This document shows, piece after piece, positions 1 to 8,218 of a stretch of DNA of 64,000 bases; the first letter of the stretch is position 1; every line of letters begins with the position of its first letter. A model generated the notes under the pieces. The model ran no database searches and was not told the origin of the DNA. It was given only the letters and a program-made list of their open reading frames with translations. This stretch comes from Acidobacteriota bacterium (GTDB taxonomy: Bacteria; Acidobacteriota; Terriglobia; Terriglobales; Acidobacteriaceae): contig JABCZC010000009.1 in NCBI GenBank assembly GCA_013289875.1, positions 1-64,000 on the forward strand, read 5' to 3'. The position numbers and the translations under genes are program-made.

Positions 1-236
1 ACGATGCGCTCTCGGTGGCAATTGCCCTCGAAGATCACTGTTGCCGCTGCGGCCGTTGCGCTATCCTACGGCTCGATTATTTTTCCACGGCTCGTTTGAA
101 TCTCACTATCGCAGGGGATTGCCTCATCGCATCCAACAAATCGAGGCAGCGCCTAATGAGCATGAGCACTCAGACAACATTTATGGCAGTGCGATCTGTC
201 CAGCAGGGCGGCGGCTCGACACTGGAAGGAACTCTG

Positions 237-416
237 ATGCATCACTTCGACGTATCTTGTGCCAAGTGTCGAGAGACCTACGCTGTATGGGGTCCGGCAC
301 CAGAGATGGATGAGAGTCTTCGTCAAGACCGAGAGAAATGGCTCGCTGAGCTTTTACCCAACGTGTGCCCTTTCCATAGAGACTCGTTTCCAGTTCCGCC
401 TCTCGAAGAGGATTGA
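237..416 (+). CDS. small CxxC/CxxH protein, hypothetical
   Basis: A 59-residue protein of unknown function. It has a CAKC pair near residues 8-11 and a CPFH pair near residues 44-47, an arrangement that could bind one zinc ion. The track opens the frame at base 15. I prefer the ATG at 237 because a GGAAGG ribosome-binding site lies a few bases upstream, and the residues before it look like untranslated sequence. An ATG at 156 is a possible alternative. It is the first gene in the window and has no informative neighbour. A small zinc-ribbon protein is an inference from the cysteine and histidine spacing only. Confidence 0.5.
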   Translation: MHHFDVSCAKCRETYAVWGPAPEMDESLRQDREKWLAELLPNVCPFHRDSFPVPPLEED

Positions 417-1063
417 GGTTTCACCAAACTCAGCACAGGTCTCTCCGCAAACCCATTCTGCGCAGCCGCTCTTGCGAAAGTGCAAGGGGACTAATCGCGC
501 CTTGTGTCCACGACGAGTGTGATCTTCGACTTTGCCCTGCCTCTCAAACCCGGCATGGCAGCCCGGTTGGTTCACGCATCCTGTATCGCGCTACAGACCG
601 AACAACGTGCTTCATGCTTCTGGAGAGCCTCGAGGACGATTCGGGCGAGCGTTCTCAGATATTCCCGATCCTCGCTTGACTGCGGATTGTTATCCGCGAT
701 GACAACCTTTCCAAAAGCGGCTTGGTGAGCCGTCCGCAGGGAAACGCCATGCCTGCAGTCACGCGCCATAATCTTGCCCCCAAATGTGGACACTGATGAT
801 GTAACACGAGGAGGGAACTTATGTTGTGCCGGCCGCGAAGTGCAGCTAAGTAAGAACGGAACCTCGTCCCATGGCTAGTCGTAGTGATCCGGCTCCAACT
901 AGCTCGGCCAAAGCGATCAGCACGGAGCCAACCGGACCCCTTTATCGGGTTGATTCCATTCCGGCGCGTCCACAATTTCGCGGTGAGATCGAAAACCTTG
1001 GAAATCTTAGAATTGGAAATCTTGGAAGAGGTTATCCAAAACGAGAGTTGGACGTGGCGAGCA
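417..1063. other. weakly coding or non-coding stretch
   Basis: Apart from the doubtful minus-strand frame at 572-769, I find no convincing gene here. Many short frames overlap on both strands and none shows a recognisable domain. One strong GGAGGG ribosome-binding site before the ATG at 821 leads into only ten codons. The stretch could be a decayed region. Confidence 0.4.
572..769 (-). CDS. possible small hypothetical protein
   Basis: A possible 65-residue protein on the minus strand that ends in a CSVC pair, with a plausible amphipathic helix just before it. The frame runs further upstream to a GTG at 793. The ATG at 769 is preceded by a G-rich stretch (GGGGGCAAG) that could act as a weak ribosome-binding site. 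I do not recognise the family. The surrounding DNA has several overlapping open frames and no clear coding signal, so this could equally be chance. Confidence 0.3.
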   Translation of the reverse strand: MARDCRHGVSLRTAHQAAFGKVVIADNNPQSSEDREYLRTLARIVLEALQKHEARCSVCSAIQDA

Positions 1064-1222
1064 CTATGGCGTCACGCTCTCTCCTCTGCAACTCGCATGT
1101 CCGCACTGGCACGTAATCTCCACTGATCCCTTCATCGCCTCGCAGTGGGCGCTGCAAAATTTCTCCTTATCCGGTGGTACACATGCACAAGCTGGGTTGC
1201 CGCATTTCCTTATTTTGTCCAT
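1064..1222 (-). CDS. bacterial metallothionein (SmtA/BmtA type)
   Basis: A 52-residue cysteine-rich protein that should bind Zn, Cd or Cu as a thiolate cluster in the cytoplasm. The layout is CGNPACAC, then a short linker, then FCSAHC, a second linker, and CQCGHASC. This gives eight cysteines and two histidines and matches prokaryotic metallothioneins such as SmtA (PF02069). The track frame starts at 1318, but an ideal AAAGGAGA site sits six bases before the ATG at 1222, so I take that start. No SmtB/ArsR-type repressor is adjacent. A terminator-like hairpin lies about 100 bases upstream on the same strand. The identification rests on cysteine spacing and size and is fairly secure. Confidence 0.85.
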   Translation of the reverse strand: MDKIRKCGNPACACVPPDKEKFCSAHCEAMKGSVEITCQCGHASCRGESVTP

Positions 1223-1321
1223 AAATTCTCCTTTATGCATCTCCTGTGCGTTTGACCCCGATGGCCCAGTTCCAAAGTAGGATGCGGATCGGCGCTGATC
1301 GGTAAGCACCTGCGCCATAAA

Positions 1322-1352
1322 AAGGCTGCCGAAGGCGACCGGCAGCCTTCTT
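1322..1352 (-). terminator. intrinsic-terminator-like hairpin upstream of metallothionein
   Basis: A 9-bp perfect stem (AAGGCTGCC / GGCAGCCTT) closes a 10-base loop. Read on the minus strand it is followed directly by a T run and then ATGG. No gene read leftward ends here, because the next gene (DUF1003) points the other way. It may be an attenuator in the metallothionein leader, the terminator of a lost gene, or a weak barrier between the two genes. Confidence 0.55.
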
Positions 1353-1410
1353 CAACGCGCCACTCGTCTGAGGCAGGCATCAAACCAATCGTTAAGACGG
1401 GATTAGGACA

Positions 1411-1917
1411 ATGTCTCAGAGCCATGTACAGGAACATATCGATCTAATTGCGAAGCACGAACAAGATTTCCTGGTAAGACGAACATTGGCGGAGAAACTT
1501 GGCGACTCCATAGCGGGTATCGCCGGAAGTCTTTCCTTCGTTTGTATTCATCTGTTCCTGTTCGCTGGCTGGATAATGATGAACACTTTTTCAGTCGCCC
1601 ACATCCGGCACTTTGATCCCAAGCCCTATTCGCTGCTTGGAACCCTGGTCGCGCTTGAAGCAATCCTGCTGGCAAGTATCATCCTCATGCGGCAGTCGCG
1701 TATGAGCCGACGTGCTGAGGAACGCGACCATCTGATGCTTCAGATCCTGCTCCTGACTGAGAGGGAAATTACCGCGGTTCTCGGCATGGAGCGACAGGTC
1801 GCGGGCAGAGTCGGCCTTAAGAAGATTGCCAATGATCGGGAGATTGAGCAGCTGAGTCAGCACACGTCCATCGACGATGTCGCACAAACCATCAAGGATA
1901 GCCTGCCTTCGGAATAG
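1411..1917 (+). CDS. DUF1003 family membrane protein
   Basis: A 168-residue inner-membrane protein of the DUF1003 family (PF06210). It has a soluble N-terminus, two transmembrane segments at about residues 40-60 and 70-90, and a long charged C-terminal part likely to form a helix or coiled coil. The region between the membrane segments (FDPKPYSLLGTLVALEAI) is typical of the family. The molecular role of the family is not established. The ATG is preceded by a TTAGGA site. It is divergent from the metallothionein and appears to stand alone. Confidence 0.85.
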   Translation: MSQSHVQEHIDLIAKHEQDFLVRRTLAEKLGDSIAGIAGSLSFVCIHLFLFAGWIMMNTFSVAHIRHFDPKPYSLLGTLVALEAILLASIILMRQSRMSRRAEERDHLMLQILLLTEREITAVLGMERQVAGRVGLKKIANDREIEQLSQHTSIDDVAQTIKDSLPSE

Positions 1918-2122
1918 TCAGATCTCGCTGCGCGCGCCTGCGGGAGAAGGCGGGACGACAATTCCCGGCACCTCACGAAATGCATCTCATCCTGTTGTCC
2001 TCAATCGAACCCGCATGCTCGGGCATGGCAGACTACATCGAATTCGTCTTGCAACACGCATTCCCCGCATGAGGTCGTCACTGATCACCCAGTCCACGAC
2101 GTGATATGCTCACCAGTCGTCT

Positions 2123-2551
2123 ATGACTATGACTACGCGCACCACGCCAATTCGTGTCCTTGTTGCCAAGCCCGGGCTCGACGGCCATGATCGCGGGGCC
2201 AAGGTGATTGCCCGGGCATTGCGCGACGCTGGAATGGAGGTCATCTACACCGGTCTGCGCCAGACGCCGGAGATGATCGTCAACGCCGCCTTGCAGGAAG
2301 ATGTGGACTGTGTAGGCCTGAGCATTCTTTCCGGCGCGCACAACGCCATCGTGCCCCGGGTGACTTCGATGCTGAAAGAGCGCGGTGCCTCGGACATCCT
2401 GGTCGTTCTCGGCGGAACCATCCCGCACCAGGACATCGACTTTCTCAAGGCACAGGGCGTAGCCGCGATCTTCGGCCCCGGAACCTCGCTCGACGCGACT
2501 GTGAAATTCATCCGCGAAAACGTCAAGCCTCGCGGCCTCGTCATCGCGTAA
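2123..2551 (+). CDS. stand-alone cobalamin (B12)-binding domain protein
   Basis: A 142-residue protein equal to the C-terminal B12-binding domain, or small subunit, of methylmalonyl-CoA-type mutases. The base-off/His-on motif is seen as DGHDRG at about residues 20-25, followed by the GLSILSGAH segment and the GGTIP loop that line the cobalamin tail. It should dock with a separate catalytic subunit and support a carbon-skeleton rearrangement such as methylmalonyl-CoA to succinyl-CoA. No large subunit or MeaB-type GTPase is nearby, so the substrate cannot be fixed from context. I saw no obvious cobalamin riboswitch upstream. Confidence 0.85.
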   Translation: MTMTTRTTPIRVLVAKPGLDGHDRGAKVIARALRDAGMEVIYTGLRQTPEMIVNAALQEDVDCVGLSILSGAHNAIVPRVTSMLKERGASDILVVLGGTIPHQDIDFLKAQGVAAIFGPGTSLDATVKFIRENVKPRGLVIA

Positions 2552-2566
2552 GCAACCCGTATAGAC

Positions 2567-2902
2567 TTACTGCCGCTCGAAGCTGTCCTTTGCCTGTTCC
2601 GCCGGAGGGGTTGCGGACCCATATTCAGCACCCTCACTCGACCGTGCATAGGCGCTATCGTAGGGCTGGTTGCCGTCCGCACCGGCGGCTGTGGGAGAAC
2701 CCGGAACCGGCGGTTGCCCTTCGCCGTTGCCCACATAGCTCGGATCCTGCTTGCCGGTCGTCGTCTCATCGGAAACGCTTGCCGCCAGGCTGTGCTGCTT
2801 GGTTGTCCGGCCAGTCTCGCATCCGGTCACCAGCAGCCCTGCAACTGCAGCAGCCAGACCCAATCCGGATACCTTCGCCATAAACTTCGTAGACACTCGC
2901 AC
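2567..2902 (-). CDS. small lipoprotein, hypothetical
   Basis: A 111-residue exported lipoprotein. The signal peptide has a basic start, a hydrophobic core (GLGLAAAVAGLLVTGC) and a lipobox cysteine. The mature part is hydrophilic, low in complexity and rich in Gly, Ser, Thr and Pro, and it looks disordered. I choose the GTG at 2902 because a GGAGGG site lies six bases upstream; the track start at 2926 places that site inside the frame. No domain is recognisable. It is divergent from the hydroxyproline genes and probably unrelated to them. Confidence 0.7.
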   Translation of the reverse strand: MRVSTKFMAKVSGLGLAAAVAGLLVTGCETGRTTKQHSLAASVSDETTTGKQDPSYVGNGEGQPPVPGSPTAAGADGNQPYDSAYARSSEGAEYGSATPPAEQAKDSFERQ

Positions 2903-3033
2903 TCTGATCCCTCCGGACAATCTCACAATAAAAAGAATTCAAAATGCCAATGTACCATTTCTGCGCGACCGGAGCCCCGAACCGGTCACACCTTTCAAAT
3001 CCAGCTCCGCAGCGATACTGTAGACATTACGAA

Positions 3034-3990
3034 ATGCCATCCAATACCGTCTTAGGCCGCGTTTCCATCCTCGACTCTCACACCGCCGGAGAGCCGACCC
3101 GCCTCGTCATCGATGGTGGACCCGATCTCGGCAGTGGGCCGCTCGCCGATCGCAGAGATCGCTTCCAGTGTCTGCATGATGATTTCCGCACAGCGATCGT
3201 CAATGAGCCGCGCGGTTCGGACGTAATCGTCGGCGCGCTCCTCTGCGATCCCGTCGATACCACCTGCGCCGCCGGTGTGATCTTCTTCAACAACGTCGGC
3301 TATATCGGCATGTGCGGCCATGGAACCATCGGGCTCATCGTCTCCCTCGCGCATCTCGGCAGAATCGGCCCTGGCATCCATCGCATTGAAACCCCCGTCG
3401 GAGTCGTCGCCGCCGCCCTGCATTCATCCGGCAAAGTCACGGTCGAAAACGTTCCCAGTTTTCGCGCCGGCGTTTCTGTCCCCGTCGACGTGCCGGGTCA
3501 CGGGCAAATCTACGGAGATATCGCCTGGGGCGGCAACTGGTTTTACCTGGTGGAAGAGCGCGGAAAAGTGCTGTCACTCGAAAACGTTGCCGAGCTGACG
3601 GAGTACACCTGGGCCATCCGGCAGGCTCTCGCTGCGCAAAGCATCACCGGACTGAACGGCAAGGAGATTGACCACATCGAACTCTTCAGTTCTTCGCCAG
3701 TCCCCGATGCTCACAGCACCAATTTCGTCTTGTGCCCTGGAAAAGCCTACGACCGCTCGCCCTGCGGCACCGGAACCAGCGCCAAGATGGCCTGCCTCTA
3801 CGCAGAAGGAAAACTTGCGCCCGGCGAAGTCTGGAGACAGGCAGGCATCCTCGGCACGGTCTTCGAAGGAAGCATCCGCGTGGACGGCGACAAAATCATC
3901 CCTAGCATAACTGGAACCGCATATGTAACTTCGGAAGCCACGCTCTTGCTCGACCCGAACGACCCCTTCTGTATGGGGATCCCGAAATGA
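3034..3990 (+). CDS. hypRE: 4-hydroxyproline 2-epimerase (proline racemase family)
   Basis: Interconverts trans-4-hydroxy-L-proline and cis-4-hydroxy-D-proline, the first step of hydroxyproline breakdown in the cytoplasm. This 318-residue protein has both catalytic cysteines of the family, in MCGHGTIG (about Cys94) and SPCGTGTSA (about Cys244). The two cysteines point to a racemase/epimerase rather than trans-3-hydroxyproline dehydratase, which has Ser or Thr at the first site. The track start at 2944 adds an unrelated N-terminus; the ATG at 3034 gives the normal family start ([15 protein letters not shown]). The next gene starts inside its stop codon by an ATGA overlap, so translation is probably coupled. 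The order epimerase, oxidase, deaminase makes 4-hydroxyproline the likely substrate rather than proline. The symbol follows Sinorhizobium usage. Confidence 0.9.
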   Translation: MPSNTVLGRVSILDSHTAGEPTRLVIDGGPDLGSGPLADRRDRFQCLHDDFRTAIVNEPRGSDVIVGALLCDPVDTTCAAGVIFFNNVGYIGMCGHGTIGLIVSLAHLGRIGPGIHRIETPVGVVAAALHSSGKVTVENVPSFRAGVSVPVDVPGHGQIYGDIAWGGNWFYLVEERGKVLSLENVAELTEYTWAIRQALAAQSITGLNGKEIDHIELFSSSPVPDAHSTNFVLCPGKAYDRSPCGTGTSAKMACLYAEGKLAPGEVWRQAGILGTVFEGSIRVDGDKIIPSITGTAYVTSEATLLLDPNDPFCMGIPK

Positions 3991-5111
3991 GCACAGCTTA
4001 CGACGTCGTGATTCTCGGCGCGGGCATTGTCGGCGCGGCATGCGCTCTCGAATGCGCACGCGCCGGGATGACCGTTGCGGTGATCGAGAAGAATGCCGTC
4101 GCCAGCGGAGCGACGGGTGCGGCGATGGGCCACGTTGTCATCACGGATGACTCTCCGGCGCAGTTCGCACTCACAAAGTATTCGCAATCCCTCTGGGGCG
4201 CTCTGGCCCCGGAGCTGCCGCTCTCCGTCGAGTACTATCGCCCCGGAACCATCTGGATTGCCGCCGATGAAGAAGAAATGGCCGAGGCCCGGCGAAAATT
4301 CGATAACTTTACCGAACAAGGCGTTCCTTGCGAGACGCTCGACAGCGATGCACTTGCCGCTGCCGAGCCGAACCTGCGCCGCCCACTCACCGGTGGCCTT
4401 CTCGTGCCAAACGACGCCGTGGTTCACGCTCAAAGCGCGGCGGAATATCTCATGGCCGAGGCACGGAAGCTTGGAGCATCCCTCATCACAGGCCACGCGG
4501 TCACCAACGCATCGTATGGCCGCCTTTACCTCGACGACGGAACCATGCTGCCGACAGGCATCCTCATCAACGCTGCAGGAGCGTTTTCACCTGAACTAAC
4601 ACCGGGCATCCCGATCAGGAAACGCAAGGGCCATCTCATCCTCACCGATCGCTATCCGGGCTACGTGAACCATCAGCTCGTCGAGCTGGGCTATCTCAAG
4701 AGCGCGCACTCGTCGGACGGCGACTCTGTCGCCTTCAACATCCAGCCGCGAATCTCCGGGCAATTGCTTATCGGCTCATCGCGACAGTATGACGCAGACG
4801 AACCCGGTGTCGACCAACACATCCTTCGAGCCATGATGGATCGCGCCACGCTCTACATGCCCGGCTTGCCGTCCCTGACTGCTCTTCGGTCCTGGACCGG
4901 ATTTCGCGCCGCAACGCCTGACAAACTGCCGCTTATCGGACCAACCGAAGACCCGACCGTCTTCCTGGCTACCGGCCATGAAGGACTTGGCATCACGACT
5001 TCTCTGGGTACTGCGCGCCTGCTGGTCGACCATCTACTCGGGAGACGCACGGCGATCCCCATCGATCCCTATCTGCCTTCACGGATCAAAACCCTTCAGG
5101 AGACACGATGA
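3987..5111 (+). CDS. hypO: FAD-dependent D-hydroxyproline oxidase/dehydrogenase (DAO family)
   Basis: Expected to oxidise cis-4-hydroxy-D-proline to 1-pyrroline-4-hydroxy-2-carboxylate. This 374-residue protein begins with a classic dinucleotide-binding fold: [17 protein letters not shown] followed by an acidic residue in VIEK. It ends with the DAO-family FAD segment ([19 protein letters not shown]). It overlaps the epimerase by ATGA and the deaminase by ATGA, so the three genes form a tight operon. Whether it passes electrons to oxygen or to the respiratory chain cannot be seen here. On sequence alone it could be another D-amino acid or glycine oxidase; the function is taken from gene order. 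Confidence 0.85.
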   Translation: MSTAYDVVILGAGIVGAACALECARAGMTVAVIEKNAVASGATGAAMGHVVITDDSPAQFALTKYSQSLWGALAPELPLSVEYYRPGTIWIAADEEEMAEARRKFDNFTEQGVPCETLDSDALAAAEPNLRRPLTGGLLVPNDAVVHAQSAAEYLMAEARKLGASLITGHAVTNASYGRLYLDDGTMLPTGILINAAGAFSPELTPGIPIRKRKGHLILTDRYPGYVNHQLVELGYLKSAHSSDGDSVAFNIQPRISGQLLIGSSRQYDADEPGVDQHILRAMMDRATLYMPGLPSLTALRSWTGFRAATPDKLPLIGPTEDPTVFLATGHEGLGITTSLGTARLLVDHLLGRRTAIPIDPYLPSRIKTLQETR

Positions 5112-6031
5112 ACTGGTACGGCGTAATGCCCGCAATGACTACCTGTTTTGACGCGGACCTCCGGGTCGACCACGCCTTCATGACCAGGCACGCGCGATCG
5201 CTGCTCGAGAAGGGCTGTACGGGCATCGTCTCGCTCGGCTCCCTCGGCGAAGCCGCAACCCTCGCCTTCGAGGAAAAGGCAGTCATCCTGAAGACCATGG
5301 TCGCCGCCGCAGATGGCCGCGCGCCCATAGTCGCTGCGATCTCGGCTCTCTCCACCTCAGAAGCCGTCGAGCTTGCAAAAACTGCCGCCGATGCGGGCTG
5401 CTCCGGCCTGATGGTTCTCCCGCCGTATGTCTATCGCGGCGACTGGCGCGAGACAAAGGCGCACATGGCCGCCATCTTTAGCGCGACCCCGCTCAGCTGC
5501 ATGCTCTACAACAATCCCGTCGCCTACGGGACAGACTTTCTCCCCGAGCAGATCCATGAGCTCGCGGCCGAACACCCCAACCTGCACGCCATCAAGGAAT
5601 CGAGCACCGATGTTCGCCGCGTCACCGCGATTCGCGCCATCGACGATGCCCGCCTGCGCATCTTCGTCGGGGTCGACGACGCCATCCTCGAAGGCATTGC
5701 TGCTGGCGCGACCGGTTGGATCGCCGGATTGGTGAATGCGTTTCCCGCGGAGTCCGTGGCCCTCTTCGACTACGCCATGCAGGGGCACACAAGAGATGCA
5801 TTCGAGCTGTACCGCTGGTTCCTGCCCCTGCTCCGCATGGATACCGTGCCCAAATTCATCCAGCTCATCAAGCTCGTGCAGGAGGAGCTGGGCGAGGGCA
5901 ACGCGCGCGTGCGCCCGCCGCGCCTTCAACTTGTCGGCGAGGAATTGAAGGCAGCCCGTAAGATCATCCGCGAGGCTCTGGAGAATCGGCCCGCTGTCGC
6001 CGTTCCATACCCGTTTGCTATCGCTGACTAG
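5108..6031 (+). CDS. hypD: 1-pyrroline-4-hydroxy-2-carboxylate deaminase (DapA family)
   Basis: A DHDPS/NAL-superfamily (beta/alpha)8 enzyme of 307 residues. It should convert 1-pyrroline-4-hydroxy-2-carboxylate to alpha-ketoglutarate semialdehyde with loss of ammonia. The Schiff-base lysine is seen in AIKESS (about Lys163) and the partner tyrosine in MLYNNP (about Tyr134). The GSLGEAATL segment stands where DapA proteins bind the carboxylate. It overlaps the oxidase gene by ATGA. At its 3' end it meets the dehydrogenase gene head-on, and the two stop codons share the palindrome CTAG. Without context it could be annotated as dihydrodipicolinate synthase; the neighbours strongly favour hydroxyproline catabolism. 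Confidence 0.88.
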   Translation: MNWYGVMPAMTTCFDADLRVDHAFMTRHARSLLEKGCTGIVSLGSLGEAATLAFEEKAVILKTMVAAADGRAPIVAAISALSTSEAVELAKTAADAGCSGLMVLPPYVYRGDWRETKAHMAAIFSATPLSCMLYNNPVAYGTDFLPEQIHELAAEHPNLHAIKESSTDVRRVTAIRAIDDARLRIFVGVDDAILEGIAAGATGWIAGLVNAFPAESVALFDYAMQGHTRDAFELYRWFLPLLRMDTVPKFIQLIKLVQEELGEGNARVRPPRLQLVGEELKAARKIIREALENRPAVAVPYPFAIAD

Positions 6032-7599
6032 CCTTTCACCCACGCTCCGTCAATGGACCGCCACGTCGACGGATTGGCGATTTTGTCCCTAAGGATATCC
6101 GGCAGACGCTCCTGCCAGACTCCGTCGTAGCAACGCAACGCGGCAAAACGAACCATGGACGCGGGTATACCAACGGCAGTAAAGCCGGGATGCGAAGTCG
6201 CCGGATACGGTCCGCCATGGTTCATCGCCGGGCTAACGGCGACTCCCGTGGGCATCTTGTCATTGAGGAGCCGCCCCACCTTTCGGCTCAGTCCCGGGGC
6301 GATATCGGCGTACAAAGCATCGTCGGACCTCGACTTGGCCGAATAGATGCTCCCCGTCAAATTTCCTTCGAGCTGCCCGACAATCTCCTGAAGCTCTTCC
6401 GGTGCACTGGCGACGACAGCCAGAGTGGCGTTCCCGAAGACTTCCCTCTGCAGCGCCTCCCCTGTGACGAGAAACTGCCTTGCCGTCGCCCGCAGTAATG
6501 TATTTTCGTGACGGTAGCCGGCCCCCTGGGCTACGCCTCCTCCCGTCACCAGCGCTGCGCCGGCCTTCACCAGCGACTGCACGCCAGAGTGCATCTGGCT
6601 CAATCCGAATGACGAAAGCAGCGGCTGAGGCGACCGTTCCTGAAACACCTTCGCAACCCGATCGAGCAATTCTTCGGCCGAAGAATTTTCCAGCATAAGG
6701 ATCAGATTCGGGCTGGTGCAGAATTGGCCTGCTCCGGCGAGGCAGCTGTCGATCAGCTCCTGCGCAATCTCCGCCAGACGCTCGGCAAGGGCTCCCGGCA
6801 GAAGAACAACCGGATTGATGCTGGACATCTCAAGATAAATCGGTTTCCCTGCATCCTCTGCTGCCCGTTTCAGATGCAGACCCGCAGTGCGGCTTCCTGT
6901 AAAAGCGACTGCCCCCACGCCGGGGTGCGAAACGAGCTTCAGGCCGTCTTCATTCGCGAGATGGTAGATCATCTGCACGGTGGCCGGCGGCAGTCCTGTC
7001 TCGACGACCGCCTTGCGCGCTTCTTCCGCGAGCAGGCGGCTGGTCTCCGGATGCAGCGGATGAGCCTTCGCGATCACCGGATTGCCCGAGGCGATGGCGG
7101 CAGCAAAGTCTCCTCCGCTGATTCCGTTGAAGGCGAAAGGAAAGTTGTTGGGCCCGAAAACCACCACCGGACCGATCGGCTCAAAGCATGACCGGATATT
7201 TCGCTCCAAATCCAGCGTCGCGCGCGCCCAGGACCCCTCCCGCGCAGCCGCCGCGGCCTGCCGCAGCTGATTGACGGTTCGCGGCAGCTCCACATCTTTC
7301 AGCCTTGGAGCGATAGGCAGCCCGGTCTCTTCGTGGGCTGTTCGGGCAATCTTGTCGGCCGACGCTTCAATGTTCCGCGCATAGGCCTCTAGAAAGTCTG
7401 CAATCCGCTCCGGAGCCATCGTTCTTAGCTTCTCTGCGGCCTCACCTGCTGCAAGCACTGCCGCTTCGCAGTCTGCCCATTCGCTGACAGGGAATGCCTG
7501 CGCCAGCGTCTGTCCGGTCGCCGGATTCTGCGCGTGAAATGTCGTCTTGAAATTCGCCTCGCGCCACTTTCCCCCGATCAACACCTGCGCCGCATCCAT
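6028..7599 (-). CDS. hypH: alpha-ketoglutarate semialdehyde dehydrogenase
   Basis: Oxidises alpha-ketoglutarate semialdehyde (2,5-dioxopentanoate) to alpha-ketoglutarate with NAD(P)+, feeding hydroxyproline carbon into the TCA cycle. It is an aldehyde dehydrogenase of about 523 residues, the length expected of the KGSADH group. FGPNNFPFAFN marks the start of the cofactor domain. The general-base Glu lies in YLEMSS and the nucleophile in GQFCTSP (about residue 294 from this start). The track starts at a GTG at 7608; the ATG at 7599 begins the usual family sequence (MDAAQVLIGGKW), and either is possible. It is transcribed towards the other three genes and so needs its own promoter. The same enzyme can also serve D-glucarate or L-arabinose breakdown. 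Confidence 0.88.
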   Translation of the reverse strand: MDAAQVLIGGKWREANFKTTFHAQNPATGQTLAQAFPVSEWADCEAAVLAAGEAAEKLRTMAPERIADFLEAYARNIEASADKIARTAHEETGLPIAPRLKDVELPRTVNQLRQAAAAAREGSWARATLDLERNIRSCFEPIGPVVVFGPNNFPFAFNGISGGDFAAAIASGNPVIAKAHPLHPETSRLLAEEARKAVVETGLPPATVQMIYHLANEDGLKLVSHPGVGAVAFTGSRTAGLHLKRAAEDAGKPIYLEMSSINPVVLLPGALAERLAEIAQELIDSCLAGAGQFCTSPNLILMLENSSAEELLDRVAKVFQERSPQPLLSSFGLSQMHSGVQSLVKAGAALVTGGGVAQGAGYRHENTLLRATARQFLVTGEALQREVFGNATLAVVASAPEELQEIVGQLEGNLTGSIYSAKSRSDDALYADIAPGLSRKVGRLLNDKMPTGVAVSPAMNHGGPYPATSHPGFTAVGIPASMVRFAALRCYDGVWQERLPDILRDKIANPSTWRSIDGAWVKG

Positions 7600-7705
7600 A
7601 GTCTTCACTCTTCTCCGAAAAATGGGTCACAACGAAGATATCAAGCCTGACGCTCGCGTCTCTTCGAATCCCTATAATCGAATCAGCAATCACAATTTAC
7701 CCGCT

Positions 7706-8218
7706 ATGACCCGCGTCCGTCCCGCCACGCCGTCCGATGTCCCGCTCATACGCTCGCTCATTCACGAACTCGCCACATACGAGCGCGCGCCGCATTCGGT
7801 TAAGATCACCGATACTCAGTTGCTCGAGGACGGCTTCGGCGCCGTGCGCTACTATGAGTGCCTGATCGCCGAGCACGAGACCGCAAACGGCGTCGCACCC
7901 GCTGGCTTCGCCCTATTCTTCCCCATCTACTCAACCTGGCAGGGCCGCAGCCTGCACCTCGAAGACTTGTTTGTCCGGCCTGAATTCCGCGGACACGGTA
8001 TCGGCAAGGCTCTCCTCAACCGCGTCGCCGCCATTGCCGTCGAGCGTGGCTGCGCCCGCCTCCAGTGGGACGTGCTCAACTGGAATCAGACCGCCATCGA
8101 CTTCTATCTCGGCCTCGAAGCCATCATGCTCGATGACTGGCGGCGCATGCGCGTTACTGGCAGCGCTCTTGCTGCGCTTGCCGCTTCCCCGGAAGCAGCC
8201 ACCGAGACCACGGCATGA
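7706..8218 (+). CDS. GNAT family N-acetyltransferase
   Basis: A 170-residue acetyltransferase of the GNAT fold. Motif A, which binds the acetyl-CoA pyrophosphate, is seen as EFRGHGIGKALLNRVAAIA, preceded by the beta strand LHLEDLFVRP. The layout resembles the spermidine/diamine acetyltransferase-like branch, but the substrate cannot be read from the sequence. I use the ATG at 7706; the track start at 7547 would overlap the divergent dehydrogenase gene and adds residues without family character. Its stop overlaps the trmFO start (ATGA), so the two are probably co-transcribed. Confidence 0.85.
   Translation: MTRVRPATPSDVPLIRSLIHELATYERAPHSVKITDTQLLEDGFGAVRYYECLIAEHETANGVAPAGFALFFPIYSTWQGRSLHLEDLFVRPEFRGHGIGKALLNRVAAIAVERGCARLQWDVLNWNQTAIDFYLGLEAIMLDDWRRMRVTGSALAALAASPEAATETTA

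Noticed and set aside
871-1126. Two overlapping short plus-strand frames
   Set aside because: They partly overlap the metallothionein gene and have no start signals or domain.
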